From the NCBI RefSeq assembly GCF_014218355.1, contig NZ_AP023368.1, positions 5,271,501 to 5,335,500 of the forward strand: DNA of 64,000 bases, in the 5' to 3' direction. Position numbers and translations under genes: made by a program. This document shows, in pieces, positions 56,779 through 64,000 of this stretch. The notes beneath the pieces are model-generated. The model worked only from the letters and a program-made list of their open reading frames with translations. It did no database searches and had not been told where the DNA came from. This DNA is from Anaerocolumna chitinilytica (GTDB lineage: Bacteria; Bacillota; Clostridia; Lachnospirales; Lachnospiraceae). Each line of letters begins with the position of its first letter. Position 1 is the stretch's first letter.

Positions 56779-57513
56779 TCAAAACACTTCGTTTATTCTG
56801 CCTTTGTTCAGGATAATTTTATCAATCAGCCTGGATGCTTCGCTTCTTGTTAACTCGTCTATCTGAGCTATATACTCTATCTTATGATATTTTAGCAAAT
56901 CATTCAAGTAATTTTTTTGTTTGGAAGTAATAGGCTGTGTTTTTTTCACTTTATAATTTAAAGCTGCCGGCATAAAAAGCTTGCTGTAATCAGCAAAGAA
57001 TTCATTGCACAGATGGGCATAGACCACAGCTGTGGCCTTGGCATCATGAAAAGCTCTGTGGGCACTGGGATTAACCACCTTATAACGTGCACAAAGATTC
57101 GAAAGGCTTTTACTTTCTCCTTCGCTTAAGGTACCTCTGCTGATCTTAAGTGTATCAATACCGTTTTTTTCAAAGGGTATACCAAGGCGCTCCGCCCCCA
57201 CTTTTATAAAGCTGTAGTCAAACATGATATTATGCCCCATTAAGATATCATCTCCGGCAAATTCCAGGAATCTGGGTATTACCTTAGCCTGGTTCTCAGC
57301 CGTTAAAAGCATCTCTTCTGTAATTCCCGTAAGCTGCGTTATCTTTTCCGGCAGCTCCACCGGCGGTTTTATCAGTTCGTTGAAATACTCCGTTATTCTG
57401 CCTTCCCTTACTTTGACTGCACCGATTTCAATTATGTAGTCCTCCTCCGGGGAAAGGCCGGTTGTCTCAATGTCAAAACACACGAAGGAGGTTATCTTGT
57501 CTTCTTTACTCAT
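56779..57513 (-). CDS. DnaQ-like 3'-5' exonuclease
   Basis: 244 aa from the ATG at 57513 (GGGAGGG upstream; overlaps the nth stop by 8 bp). DEDDh exonuclease motifs: FVCFDIETTGLSPEEDYIIEIGAV, LMGHNIMFDYSFI and HRAFHDAKATAVVY. The C-terminal ~80 residues include a basic TSKQKNYLNDLL helix pair of the kind seen in phage/DNA polymerase epsilon-like proteins. Proofreading-type or repair exonuclease. Confidence 0.9.
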   Translation of the reverse strand: MSKEDKITSFVCFDIETTGLSPEEDYIIEIGAVKVREGRITEYFNELIKPPVELPEKITQLTGITEEMLLTAENQAKVIPRFLEFAGDDILMGHNIMFDYSFIKVGAERLGIPFEKNGIDTLKISRGTLSEGESKSLSNLCARYKVVNPSAHRAFHDAKATAVVYAHLCNEFFADYSKLFMPAALNYKVKKTQPITSKQKNYLNDLLKYHKIEYIAQIDELTRSEASRLIDKIILNKGRINEVF

Positions 57514-58168
57514 CGTTCTTACCCTCCCATCTGCAAAGGTTGAACAGGAAGCATTCCCTGCACTTTGGATTTCTGGCAGTACAGATGCTTCTGCCATGTG
57601 CTATAATCTGGAGATTATATAAAATCCAATGATCTTTCGGCAGTATCTTCATTAGCTCAAATTCAATTTTAACCGGGTCTTCTTCTTTTGTGAAACCAAG
57701 CTTACCGGATATACGTTTCACATGAGTATCTACTACAATACTAGGTTCATGATATACATTTCCCCTGATAACGTTGGCTGTCTTTCTGCCTACTCCCGCA
57801 AGTTTTGTAAGGGCATCGATATCACTGGGAACAATGCCCCCGTACTCTGTTACCAGTGTCTTTGCGCATTCTATAATATTCTTCGCCTTATTATGGTAGA
57901 ATCCTGTGCTATGAATATCCTGCTCCAGTTCCTTTAAGTCCGCTGCTGCAAAATCCTCCAGACTCCGGTACTTTTTATACAAATCCTTTGTAACCATATT
58001 AACCCTTGCATCCGTACATTGGGCACTTAGAATTGTGGCAATTAATAGCTGCCAGGGAGTCTCATGATCCAAATAACACTTGTATTCTGTCGTATAGTGT
58101 TCATCCAGCAGAGAAAGTATCTTAGTTATCCGCTCCTTCTCCTGCTTTGTTATTCTTTTCGCTGCCAT
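57506..58168 (-). CDS. nth: Endonuclease III (DNA glycosylase/AP lyase)
   Basis: 220 aa from the ATG at 58168; upstream codons overlap the previous gene. HhH motif (LAGVGRKTANVI) with the catalytic Lys in GVGRKTA and Asp in VDTHVKRI, plus the 4Fe-4S loop Cys-x6-Cys-x2-Cys-x5-Cys (CTARNPKCRECFLFNLC). Removes oxidised pyrimidines from DNA. Translationally linked to the DnaQ-like gene. Confidence 0.95.
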   Translation of the reverse strand: MAAKRITKQEKERITKILSLLDEHYTTEYKCYLDHETPWQLLIATILSAQCTDARVNMVTKDLYKKYRSLEDFAAADLKELEQDIHSTGFYHNKAKNIIECAKTLVTEYGGIVPSDIDALTKLAGVGRKTANVIRGNVYHEPSIVVDTHVKRISGKLGFTKEEDPVKIEFELMKILPKDHWILYNLQIIAHGRSICTARNPKCRECFLFNLCRWEGKNDE

Positions 58169-58169
58169 A

Positions 58170-59945
58170 TTAACAGTCACATCCTTTCCAATCCAGCTGT
58201 ATCTGTCTGGCTTGTTTGTTAAGGGGATTACGATGTTTGTAATCATATAATATAAACTGCTCTTCGGATACTGTAATCCCATGTTCTGCACTGCGATAGA
58301 GGTCCACGGGATAATGCTCAATATGCAGGCTGCCCTTTATCTCCTGGGCATCTGAAATCTGTCCTTCAAAATACTTCTCAAGCTTATCTCTGTCTCTGTA
58401 AAAGTCCTGATATAGCTTCTTATACTGTTCACAGGGGTCTGCAAAGGCAGGTCTGCTCTTTAATTTCTCCCTGCAGTAAAGGTCATGTACCATAAGCTGT
58501 TTTAATGTCTCAACGTCCTTTTCCGATTCCTCTCCTGCCTTTTCCCTTCTATTAGCTTCAAAGAATTCCAGAAGAGCTTCATATCTCCCCATCCTGGAGG
58601 AATTGAGAGAGAATAATCCCTTTTGTTCATAAAAGTTCCCAAGTTCCATAAAGAAATCAAAAGGCGTCTCAAAAAAGTGCATCAGGTAAGTAAGTGTGTA
58701 CTCAAACTGTCCACTGTTGTAATATATCTCTGTCATACTCTCTACTTGTTTTAACAAGAGAATCTCATCAAAAGAAATCCAGTCCGTATATAGAACTTCA
58801 TAGGGAGGTTCTTCCTGGTATACAATACCCCACTTCTCTTTTTCCTGGTAGAGATAGGAACCTTTCAGTACCTTAAGGAACCCTAACTGCAGCTGGTCGG
58901 GTTTCATGGAGTATACCTCATTAAAGGAGGCTTTAAAGGAGCTATAATCTTCATAAGGAAGACCTGCAATCAAATCCAGGTGAATATGAATGTTCTTCCC
59001 CTTTTGTATCCTATCAACTACTTCTCGGATTCTGTCAAGGCTCATCTTACGTCTGATTGCATCCAGAGTAACTTCATTTGCTGACTGTACTCCTATCTCT
59101 AACTGTACCAGTCCTTCTCTCAGAGTATTTAATAAAGCCAGTTCCTCTTCCTTTAATAATTCACCCGCTATCTCAAAATGAAAATTAGTCTCTCCATTGT
59201 CATTTTCCTTTAAAAACCTCCAGATTTCCATCGCATGGTGATGATTACAGTTGAAAGTCCTGTCTACAAACTTTACCTGAGGTACCTTATGTTGAAGAAA
59301 AAAGGAAAGTTCTTCTTTCACTCTGCTAAGGTCTCGAAAACGCACCTTTTTATTTTCTGAGGAAAGGCAATAGCTGCAGGAATATGGGCAGCCTCTGCCG
59401 GATTCATAATAGATTATCTTATTCTCAAGACTTGCAAGCTCTTCATAGGGAAAGGGAATCGCATCCATATCCATCTCTTTTCTTGGGAATGTCAGCTTTT
59501 TGCTGCCATCCTCTCTCCGATAACAGATGCCTCTGATGTCCTGTAAAACTCCTCTTCCGCCAATATAATGATACATCAGCTCCAGAAAGGTCTCCTCCCC
59601 TTCGCCGCACATAATCCCATCTATCCAGGGCTGTTCCTCCATCACTTCCAGCGGGTCGTAAGAAACCTCCGGTCCTCCAAGCCATAGGCTGGTATGGGGA
59701 AGTACCTTCTTCATTTCCCTGCCAAGCTTTTTAATCATCTCAAAATTCCAGATATAGCAGGAAAACCCGATAAAGTCCGGTTTTTGCTTATAAATATCTG
59801 TTAGTATATCGTTGGTGTACTGATTTATCGTATATTCTGCCAAGGAAATGCTCTCCTTATAGGGAGATGCATAGTTTCTTAAACTGCGTATTGCTAAATT
59901 TGAGTGTATATATTTTGCATTAATTCCTACCAATAAGATTTTCAC
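58170..59945 (-). CDS. B12-binding radical SAM protein
   Basis: 591 aa from a GTG at 59945 (MKILLVGINAKYIHSNLA is the standard opening of this family; GGCGG precedes it), though ATG 59966 is possible. N-terminal B12-binding domain (~1-125), then a radical SAM core with CPYSCSYCLS (CxxxCxxC) and a C-terminal DUF4080-like domain. Substrate unknown: such enzymes include methyltransferases and cyclases. Confidence 0.88.
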   Translation of the reverse strand: MKILLVGINAKYIHSNLAIRSLRNYASPYKESISLAEYTINQYTNDILTDIYKQKPDFIGFSCYIWNFEMIKKLGREMKKVLPHTSLWLGGPEVSYDPLEVMEEQPWIDGIMCGEGEETFLELMYHYIGGRGVLQDIRGICYRREDGSKKLTFPRKEMDMDAIPFPYEELASLENKIIYYESGRGCPYSCSYCLSSENKKVRFRDLSRVKEELSFFLQHKVPQVKFVDRTFNCNHHHAMEIWRFLKENDNGETNFHFEIAGELLKEEELALLNTLREGLVQLEIGVQSANEVTLDAIRRKMSLDRIREVVDRIQKGKNIHIHLDLIAGLPYEDYSSFKASFNEVYSMKPDQLQLGFLKVLKGSYLYQEKEKWGIVYQEEPPYEVLYTDWISFDEILLLKQVESMTEIYYNSGQFEYTLTYLMHFFETPFDFFMELGNFYEQKGLFSLNSSRMGRYEALLEFFEANRREKAGEESEKDVETLKQLMVHDLYCREKLKSRPAFADPCEQYKKLYQDFYRDRDKLEKYFEGQISDAQEIKGSLHIEHYPVDLYRSAEHGITVSEEQFILYDYKHRNPLNKQARQIQLDWKGCDC

Positions 59946-60012
59946 AAACAACCGCCATTCTGCCATCGTATTTTTCTAGCTAGCTATCTTGCGCCTTAGC
60001 GCCAAGAATCAA

Positions 60013-60053
60013 AAAAGCATAAGCCCACACTACCATAGTAGTGGCTTATGCTT
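60013..60053 (-). terminator. Rho-independent terminator
   Basis: AAGCATAAGCC...GGCTTATGCTT with a TTTTTT tail on the minus strand, 36 bp past the stop of the PF06541 gene. Confidence 0.85.
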
Positions 60054-60088
60054 ATTCTAACACATGTACCATAAAAAGAAAATATGTC

Positions 60089-60505
60089 TTATTCTGTCAT
60101 TTTGGTACTGCTTATTTTATTCTGCAAATAATTGTCCACCCAGATTGCAGGTGCTGATAATACAAACCATATCAGACTAAAGAGCGGGCAGATCTGCCCC
60201 CAGGCATTTAAGGGAAGTGCCGAGTAATCCCAAACATTTAAATGCATCCACAGATTTACGATTAAACCCGCTAAAAATTCCACTGCCGTGATGATTAAGG
60301 AAGAAAGAAACATTCTCCCTGCCAAGGGAATTTCATATTTGTATCTTTGATTTATATAGTCAATAAGAAGAAAACATACACCACCGGCTATCAGCATGGA
60401 GATATGGGAATATCCGCGAAAAAGAGTTTCAATTCCGCAATAGGTAAAGCCGCCAATAAAGAAAAAAAGTATATATTTTAAACTGTTATTATATATTTTG
60501 AGCAT
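60089..60505 (-). CDS. Small multi-span membrane protein (PF06541-like)
   Basis: 138 aa, four predicted spans (YILFFFIGGFTYCGIE; MLIAGGVCFLLIDYI; LAGRMFLSSLIITAVEFLAGL; CPLFSLIWFVLSAPAIW), with the NVWDYSALPLNAWGQICP block that marks the 'putative ABC transporter permease' family. True role unknown. AAAGGAT upstream of the ATG. Confidence 0.8.
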   Translation of the reverse strand: MLKIYNNSLKYILFFFIGGFTYCGIETLFRGYSHISMLIAGGVCFLLIDYINQRYKYEIPLAGRMFLSSLIITAVEFLAGLIVNLWMHLNVWDYSALPLNAWGQICPLFSLIWFVLSAPAIWVDNYLQNKISSTKMTE

Positions 60506-60649
60506 ACTATCCTTTCAAGAATACATAGTTGTTCTACTTCCTTTGGTTTCCAACTATCCATTCTTTTAATTTTTTTTAGTTAAGAATTAGTATACTCTGA
60601 TATTTTTTTAGAAAACCAAATTTCATGTCATTCCATCACTTCCCACAGC

Positions 60650-60681
60650 AAAAATGCCCATTTCAAGGGAAAAATGGGCAT
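60650..60681 (-). terminator. Terminator of the tRNA operon
   Basis: Minus strand ATGCCCATTT / AAATGGGCAT stem followed by TTTT, immediately after tRNA-Gly. Confidence 0.8.
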
Positions 60682-60687
60682 CAAAAA

Positions 60688-60758
60688 AGCGGGTGATGGG
60701 AATCGAACCCACGTATCTAGCTTGGAAGGCTAGTGTTCTACCATTGAACTACACCCGC
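60688..60758 (-). tRNA. tRNA-Gly (anticodon TCC)
   Basis: 71 nt; acceptor GCGGGTG/CACCCGC, anticodon stem CTAGC/GCTAG with loop CTTCCAA, T-loop TTCGATT. CCA not encoded. Confidence 0.97.
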
Positions 60759-60802
60759 AAATAATATGGAGTCTAAGCTTATCTTCAAATTTTTTGAAGT
60801 CA

Positions 60803-60888
60803 TGCCGGCGACCGGAATCGAACCGGTACGGGCGATTAGGCCCGCAGGATTTTAAGTCCTGTGCGTCTGCCAGTTCCGCCACGCCGGC
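60803..60888 (-). tRNA. tRNA-Leu (anticodon TAA)
   Basis: 86 nt; acceptor GCCGGCG/CGCCGGC, anticodon stem CAGGA/TCCTG with loop CTTAAAA, long variable arm and T-loop TTCGATT. CCA not encoded. First gene of a two-tRNA unit. Confidence 0.97.
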
Positions 60889-60913
60889 ATCTAAAACTTT
60901 CTGACAAGGTTAG

Positions 60914-60942
60914 ATTATACCACAGTCATATCTTCATTTCAA
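60914..60942 (-). promoter_or_regulatory. Promoter of the tRNA-Leu/tRNA-Gly unit
   Basis: TTGAAA (complement of 60937-60942), 17-bp spacer, TATAAT (complement of 60914-60919), 25 bp upstream of tRNA-Leu. Confidence 0.8.
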
Positions 60943-60982
60943 GAGGTTTTTGTACAAACTTTTGAAAAAATTCAAATAATTG

Positions 60983-63067
60983 CTATCTTTTATTATCGAC
61001 GTTCAGAGCCTCTACAAAGTTCTTTATAATAACGGAGGATATAGGAGGCAGCTGCAATTGCAAGATTCCGCCATTGGTATAATACATGACAGACTCCAGC
61101 AAGTGACCTTCTCTGGATGTTATTATCAGTCTTGAAAGAGTGTCCGTATCCTTAATACCAATTCTCCAGGCTTCTATACTTATATCAATTGGCTCTTCCG
61201 TATTATTAAGGGCTATAATAAATTTATCCTGACTGTCAAATCTGCCATAGCACAAAGAGCCATATCCTGAATGCAGCATAAGATGGGAACCGGTCTTAAG
61301 TGCCTCATAGGATTTATGAATCTGGATAATATCCTTATGAAACTTTATCAAATCCACATCTTCCCTGCCCCAGGGATAGCTTCTGCGGTTATCAGGGTCT
61401 GTAAAGCCGCATAGCCCTGCTTCATCCCCATAATAAAGTGTCGGCGCACCGGGCCAGGTCATCTGAACAGTTACTGCTTCTCTGAAAACTCCTTTATCAA
61501 TACCTGCTTCCGCTGCCTTAGGACCTAGGGTTGCGGTTCTTCCAACAATTCTATTCGTTCTTGTCAGGAATCTAGAGTGGTCATGATTGGATAGCTCATT
61601 CATTGCCGTAAAAAGAGAGGAGGTCTGAAAGTTCGCCATAGCGTTCTTCATTAATCCCTCAAAAGCTGTGCCGGAGTTATACAAAGACTCCTCGAAAGAA
61701 TCGCTGTGCTTTTCCATCCCTGTCAAAAACCAGGTCAGGGGTTCCATGAAAGCATCATAATTCATAACAGTATCCCATTGGTCACCTAAGAGCCATTCTC
61801 TGGAATCTCCATAATGTTCGGCCAGGATAATCGCCTCCGGATTAGCTTCTTTTACAGTCTTTCGGAAATCTCTCCAAAAACTATGGTTGAATTCTCTGGA
61901 AAGACCCAAATCTGCCGCCACATCCAGTCTCCAGCCGTCACAGTTAAAGGGAGGTGATACCCATTTGGCTGCAATTTTTAGAATCTCCTCATATAATTTC
62001 TTAGAACCTTCATAGTTTAATTTCGGAAGGGTTTCATATCCCCACCAACCATCATAATTCTTATTCTCCGGCCATGTCTGCTCTTTGAAGTTAAAATAAT
62101 CCCGGTAAACACTGTCTTCCTGCCAGTAAGCACCAGTATCAAAACCCTCTTCCCCTTTATAGATTCCTTCTCTGTCAAGCCATTTATGAAAGGAGCCGCA
62201 GTGATTAAACACACCGTCTAATATTACTTTCATGCCTCTTTCATGTGCCAGGGCTGTCAGGGTTTTTAAGAGTTCGTTGCTTTTATCTAAATTTACTTTA
62301 CTTGCCACCCTTTTTTTATAACGGTAAGCCTCTCGATTGTCATATATCCCATCAGGCATACTATGGTTACAATCTTCCTCAATTACGCCAAAATGAGGGT
62401 CCACATAATCATAATCCTGTGTATCATATTTATGGTTGGAAGGGGACACAAAAATAGGATTCAAATAGAGCACTTCAATTCCTAGATTCTGAAGATAATC
62501 AAGCTTTTGAATCACTCCTGCCAGATCGCCGCCGTAAAACTCGCGTATTCCAACGGCGGATGGATACTGATACCAATCCTCTACTTTCTTTACATAATCC
62601 CCGACATAGAAATATTCTCTGTTTTCCACATCATTGGAGGTGTCACCATTATAAAAGCGGTCCACATAGATCTGATAAAATACAGCTCCCTTGGCCCATT
62701 CCGGCGTTGTAAATCCGGGAGTAATATTAAAATAAAACTTATCCTGAAGTCTGTCAACGCTTCCTGCCTTATTATAATAACAGGTACTATCCTCGTCATT
62801 TACCTCAAAATAATATCGAATCGGCTCATCCTTCAATTCCAGACTGGCTTCATAATAATTAAAATAGTTATCACTTTTCTCCTGAACCATTGAAATTGTT
62901 TCTGTTTCACCTTTAACAGTTATAATGCAAAGTCTTATCGTTACTTTTTCTTTTCCTGTCCGCAGGCGAAGTTTTACCCTCTCAAATTCCTTTGGTTCCA
63001 CAGGGATTCTGTAGTCCTTCGTTCCGTCACTATAGAGAGCACTTCTATTTATCATATTTCTGGTCAA
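60983..63067 (-). CDS. GH13 neopullulanase/cyclomaltodextrinase-like enzyme
   Basis: 694 aa if the TTG at 63067 is used (ATG at 63055 is an alternative). N-terminal CBM34-like beta domain (~1-125), then (beta/alpha)8 barrel: catalytic Asp in GWRLDVAADL, Glu in ILAEHYGD, and third Asp in NHDHSRFL; also YQIYVDRFYNGD and DGVFNHCG. Hydrolyses cyclodextrins, pullulan or starch oligosaccharides. No signal peptide, so it is intracellular. Confidence 0.9.
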   Translation of the reverse strand: MTRNMINRSALYSDGTKDYRIPVEPKEFERVKLRLRTGKEKVTIRLCIITVKGETETISMVQEKSDNYFNYYEASLELKDEPIRYYFEVNDEDSTCYYNKAGSVDRLQDKFYFNITPGFTTPEWAKGAVFYQIYVDRFYNGDTSNDVENREYFYVGDYVKKVEDWYQYPSAVGIREFYGGDLAGVIQKLDYLQNLGIEVLYLNPIFVSPSNHKYDTQDYDYVDPHFGVIEEDCNHSMPDGIYDNREAYRYKKRVASKVNLDKSNELLKTLTALAHERGMKVILDGVFNHCGSFHKWLDREGIYKGEEGFDTGAYWQEDSVYRDYFNFKEQTWPENKNYDGWWGYETLPKLNYEGSKKLYEEILKIAAKWVSPPFNCDGWRLDVAADLGLSREFNHSFWRDFRKTVKEANPEAIILAEHYGDSREWLLGDQWDTVMNYDAFMEPLTWFLTGMEKHSDSFEESLYNSGTAFEGLMKNAMANFQTSSLFTAMNELSNHDHSRFLTRTNRIVGRTATLGPKAAEAGIDKGVFREAVTVQMTWPGAPTLYYGDEAGLCGFTDPDNRRSYPWGREDVDLIKFHKDIIQIHKSYEALKTGSHLMLHSGYGSLCYGRFDSQDKFIIALNNTEEPIDISIEAWRIGIKDTDTLSRLIITSREGHLLESVMYYTNGGILQLQLPPISSVIIKNFVEALNVDNKR

Positions 63068-63215
63068 ACCTTTCCTTTATATATGTCTGGTACATCGTAT
63101 TCTAATTAATCAAATGGATTACTTGCCTGATTAATTGCGAGAATTACACATATGTTCTGTTAAAACATCTTATAGCAATTTGCTTAAAATAGCAACTTAT
63201 ATTATTTTTGGGCAA

Positions 63216-63252
63216 GAAAAAGGACAGCTTTCCGAGTGCTGTCCTTTTTCTG
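63216..63252 (-). terminator. Terminator of ftsH
   Basis: On the minus strand AGAAAAAGGACAGC and GCTGTCCTTTTTCT form a perfect stem with a 9-base loop and T-rich tail. It belongs to the gene ending at 63476. The 63068-63475 stretch otherwise holds no gene. Confidence 0.85.
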
Positions 63253-63475
63253 GAGAAGGTATTTTGTTACTTATGGGGTGTAGCAAAAACTATATAATGT
63301 ATTGGGGTTTACGTGTATTAGTATAACATCATATATTCCAAAAGTGTGCACAAACATCAAATTTATTTAAAATATTTTTTGTTCGTTTTTTTCTTGTTAT
63401 TTACTTTTTGCTTATTTCCCCATAATAAATTATATAAAAACCTGCTTTTTTCATTTCATTTTTTGTGAGCAGCTA

Positions 63476-64000
63476 TTATCCTTCCAATAAAGGGGATTTT
63501 TCACTGTTCTCTGGGCCTTCACTTCTGTGCAGGAATAATGCTTCAAATTCTTCCCTGTTAATACGCTCTTTTTCAATCAAGAGTTTTGCGCAGTTATGAA
63601 GAACATCCATATACTCTGTAAGAAGCCTTTTTGCTTCAGAATAACAATTATCAATCATGCCTTTTACTTCATCATCAATAATTCTGGCAACATTCTCGCT
63701 GTAGCTTCTGGTGTGTGCCAGATCTCTGCCGATAAAGACTTCATCATCATCATTGTCATAGTTAACCATACCTACCGAAGAAGAGAAACCATACTTGGTA
63801 ATCATGGCTCTGGCGGTTTTGGTTGCCACTTTAATATCTTGAGAAGCTCCGGTAGTAATATCATCAAAAATTAAATCTTCTGCTGCTCTGCCGCCAAGAC
63901 CTACGATAATATCCTGTTTCATACCGCCTTTTGTATGAAACATCTCATCTTTCTCCGGTAAGGGCATGGTATAACCGGCAGCGCCGTTTCCTGTTGGAAT
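63476..64000 (-). CDS. ftsH: FtsH ATP-dependent zinc metalloprotease, C-terminal part
   Basis: Open to the window edge; the C-terminal ~175 residues are visible. GAAGYTMPLPEKDEMFHTKG, GGRAAEDLIFDDITTGASQD, and MITKYGFSSSVGMVNY are characteristic blocks of the M41 peptidase domain. The HEXXH and AAA parts lie beyond the window. Degrades membrane and short-lived regulatory proteins. Confidence 0.95.
   Translation of the reverse strand: MPTGNGAAGYTMPLPEKDEMFHTKGGMKQDIIVGLGGRAAEDLIFDDITTGASQDIKVATKTARAMITKYGFSSSVGMVNYDNDDDEVFIGRDLAHTRSYSENVARIIDDEVKGMIDNCYSEAKRLLTEYMDVLHNCAKLLIEKERINREEFEALFLHRSEGPENSEKSPLLEG

Noticed and set aside
1..64000. CRISPR array or IS element
   Set aside because: No regularly spaced repeats with unique spacers and no transposase frame or terminal inverted repeats were seen.

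Overview
The window is a stretch of a low-GC, anaerobic Firmicutes chromosome, most likely a Lachnospiraceae/Clostridia member. The chromosomal genes support this (mutS2, a YhaM-type exonuclease, an RlmD-type rRNA methyltransferase, trmL, nth, a VanW-family protein, a radical-SAM B12-binding protein, a maltogenic-type GH13 enzyme and ftsH), as do the strong AGGAGG ribosome sites and T-rich terminators. Species cannot be named from this alone.

About 40.3 kb (2568-42896) is one intact-looking siphovirus-type prophage inserted in the 3' end of the rlmD-like gene. A 23-bp near-identical core (22/23) marks both ends. The displaced original 3' end of the host gene can still be read at the left end, while the phage supplies a new 3' end on the right. 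Read from the right (lysogeny) end leftwards the prophage holds: integrase and CI-like repressor (plus strand); Cro-like and excisionase-like proteins, two antirepressors and a row of tiny membrane-peptide ORFs; recombination and replication genes (HD protein, Rad52/Sak-like, HNHc-like, RusA-like, replisome organizer containing an iteron array, DnaC-like loader); many small accessory ORFs (Dam methyltransferase, ASCH, YopX-like, zinc-ribbon proteins); a probable late regulator; a DUF559-type endonuclease; a large structured non-coding RNA carrying a tRNA-Leu-like fold; a fused TerS-TerL terminase, portal, minor capsid, scaffold, P22-like coat, connectors, tail tube, chaperones, tape measure, tail tip with an S74 chaperone domain, and a tail fibre with an SGNH esterase domain; then holin and endolysin. 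Next to the left end sits a plus-strand cargo pair: a Cro/CI-type regulator and a secreted Big2-domain protein.

Left of the prophage (1-2567) are small minus-strand genes of uncertain function, a VOC-family protein with a partial duplicate of its 3' end, and the original terminator of the rlmD gene. Right of the prophage (42897-64000) is ordinary housekeeping chromosome: yhaM; an HtrA-like protein in which all three catalytic positions appear lost; a plus-strand mutS2 / response regulator / histidine kinase run; trmL; aminotransferase plus Lrp/AsnC regulator; an AIR-synthase-like protein; VanW; a DnaQ-like exonuclease; nth; radical SAM; tRNA-Gly and tRNA-Leu; a GH13 enzyme; and the C-terminus of ftsH at the window edge.

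The most unusual element is the roughly 490-nt RNA at 25467-25960 (minus). It is a gene-free, highly structured stretch in an otherwise packed phage genome. It has a closing helix, a strong terminator and a degenerate tRNA-Leu-like module, and recalls the phage-borne 'ornate large' RNAs (ROOL/GOLLD). All family names here come from reading the sequences and from memory, with no database search.
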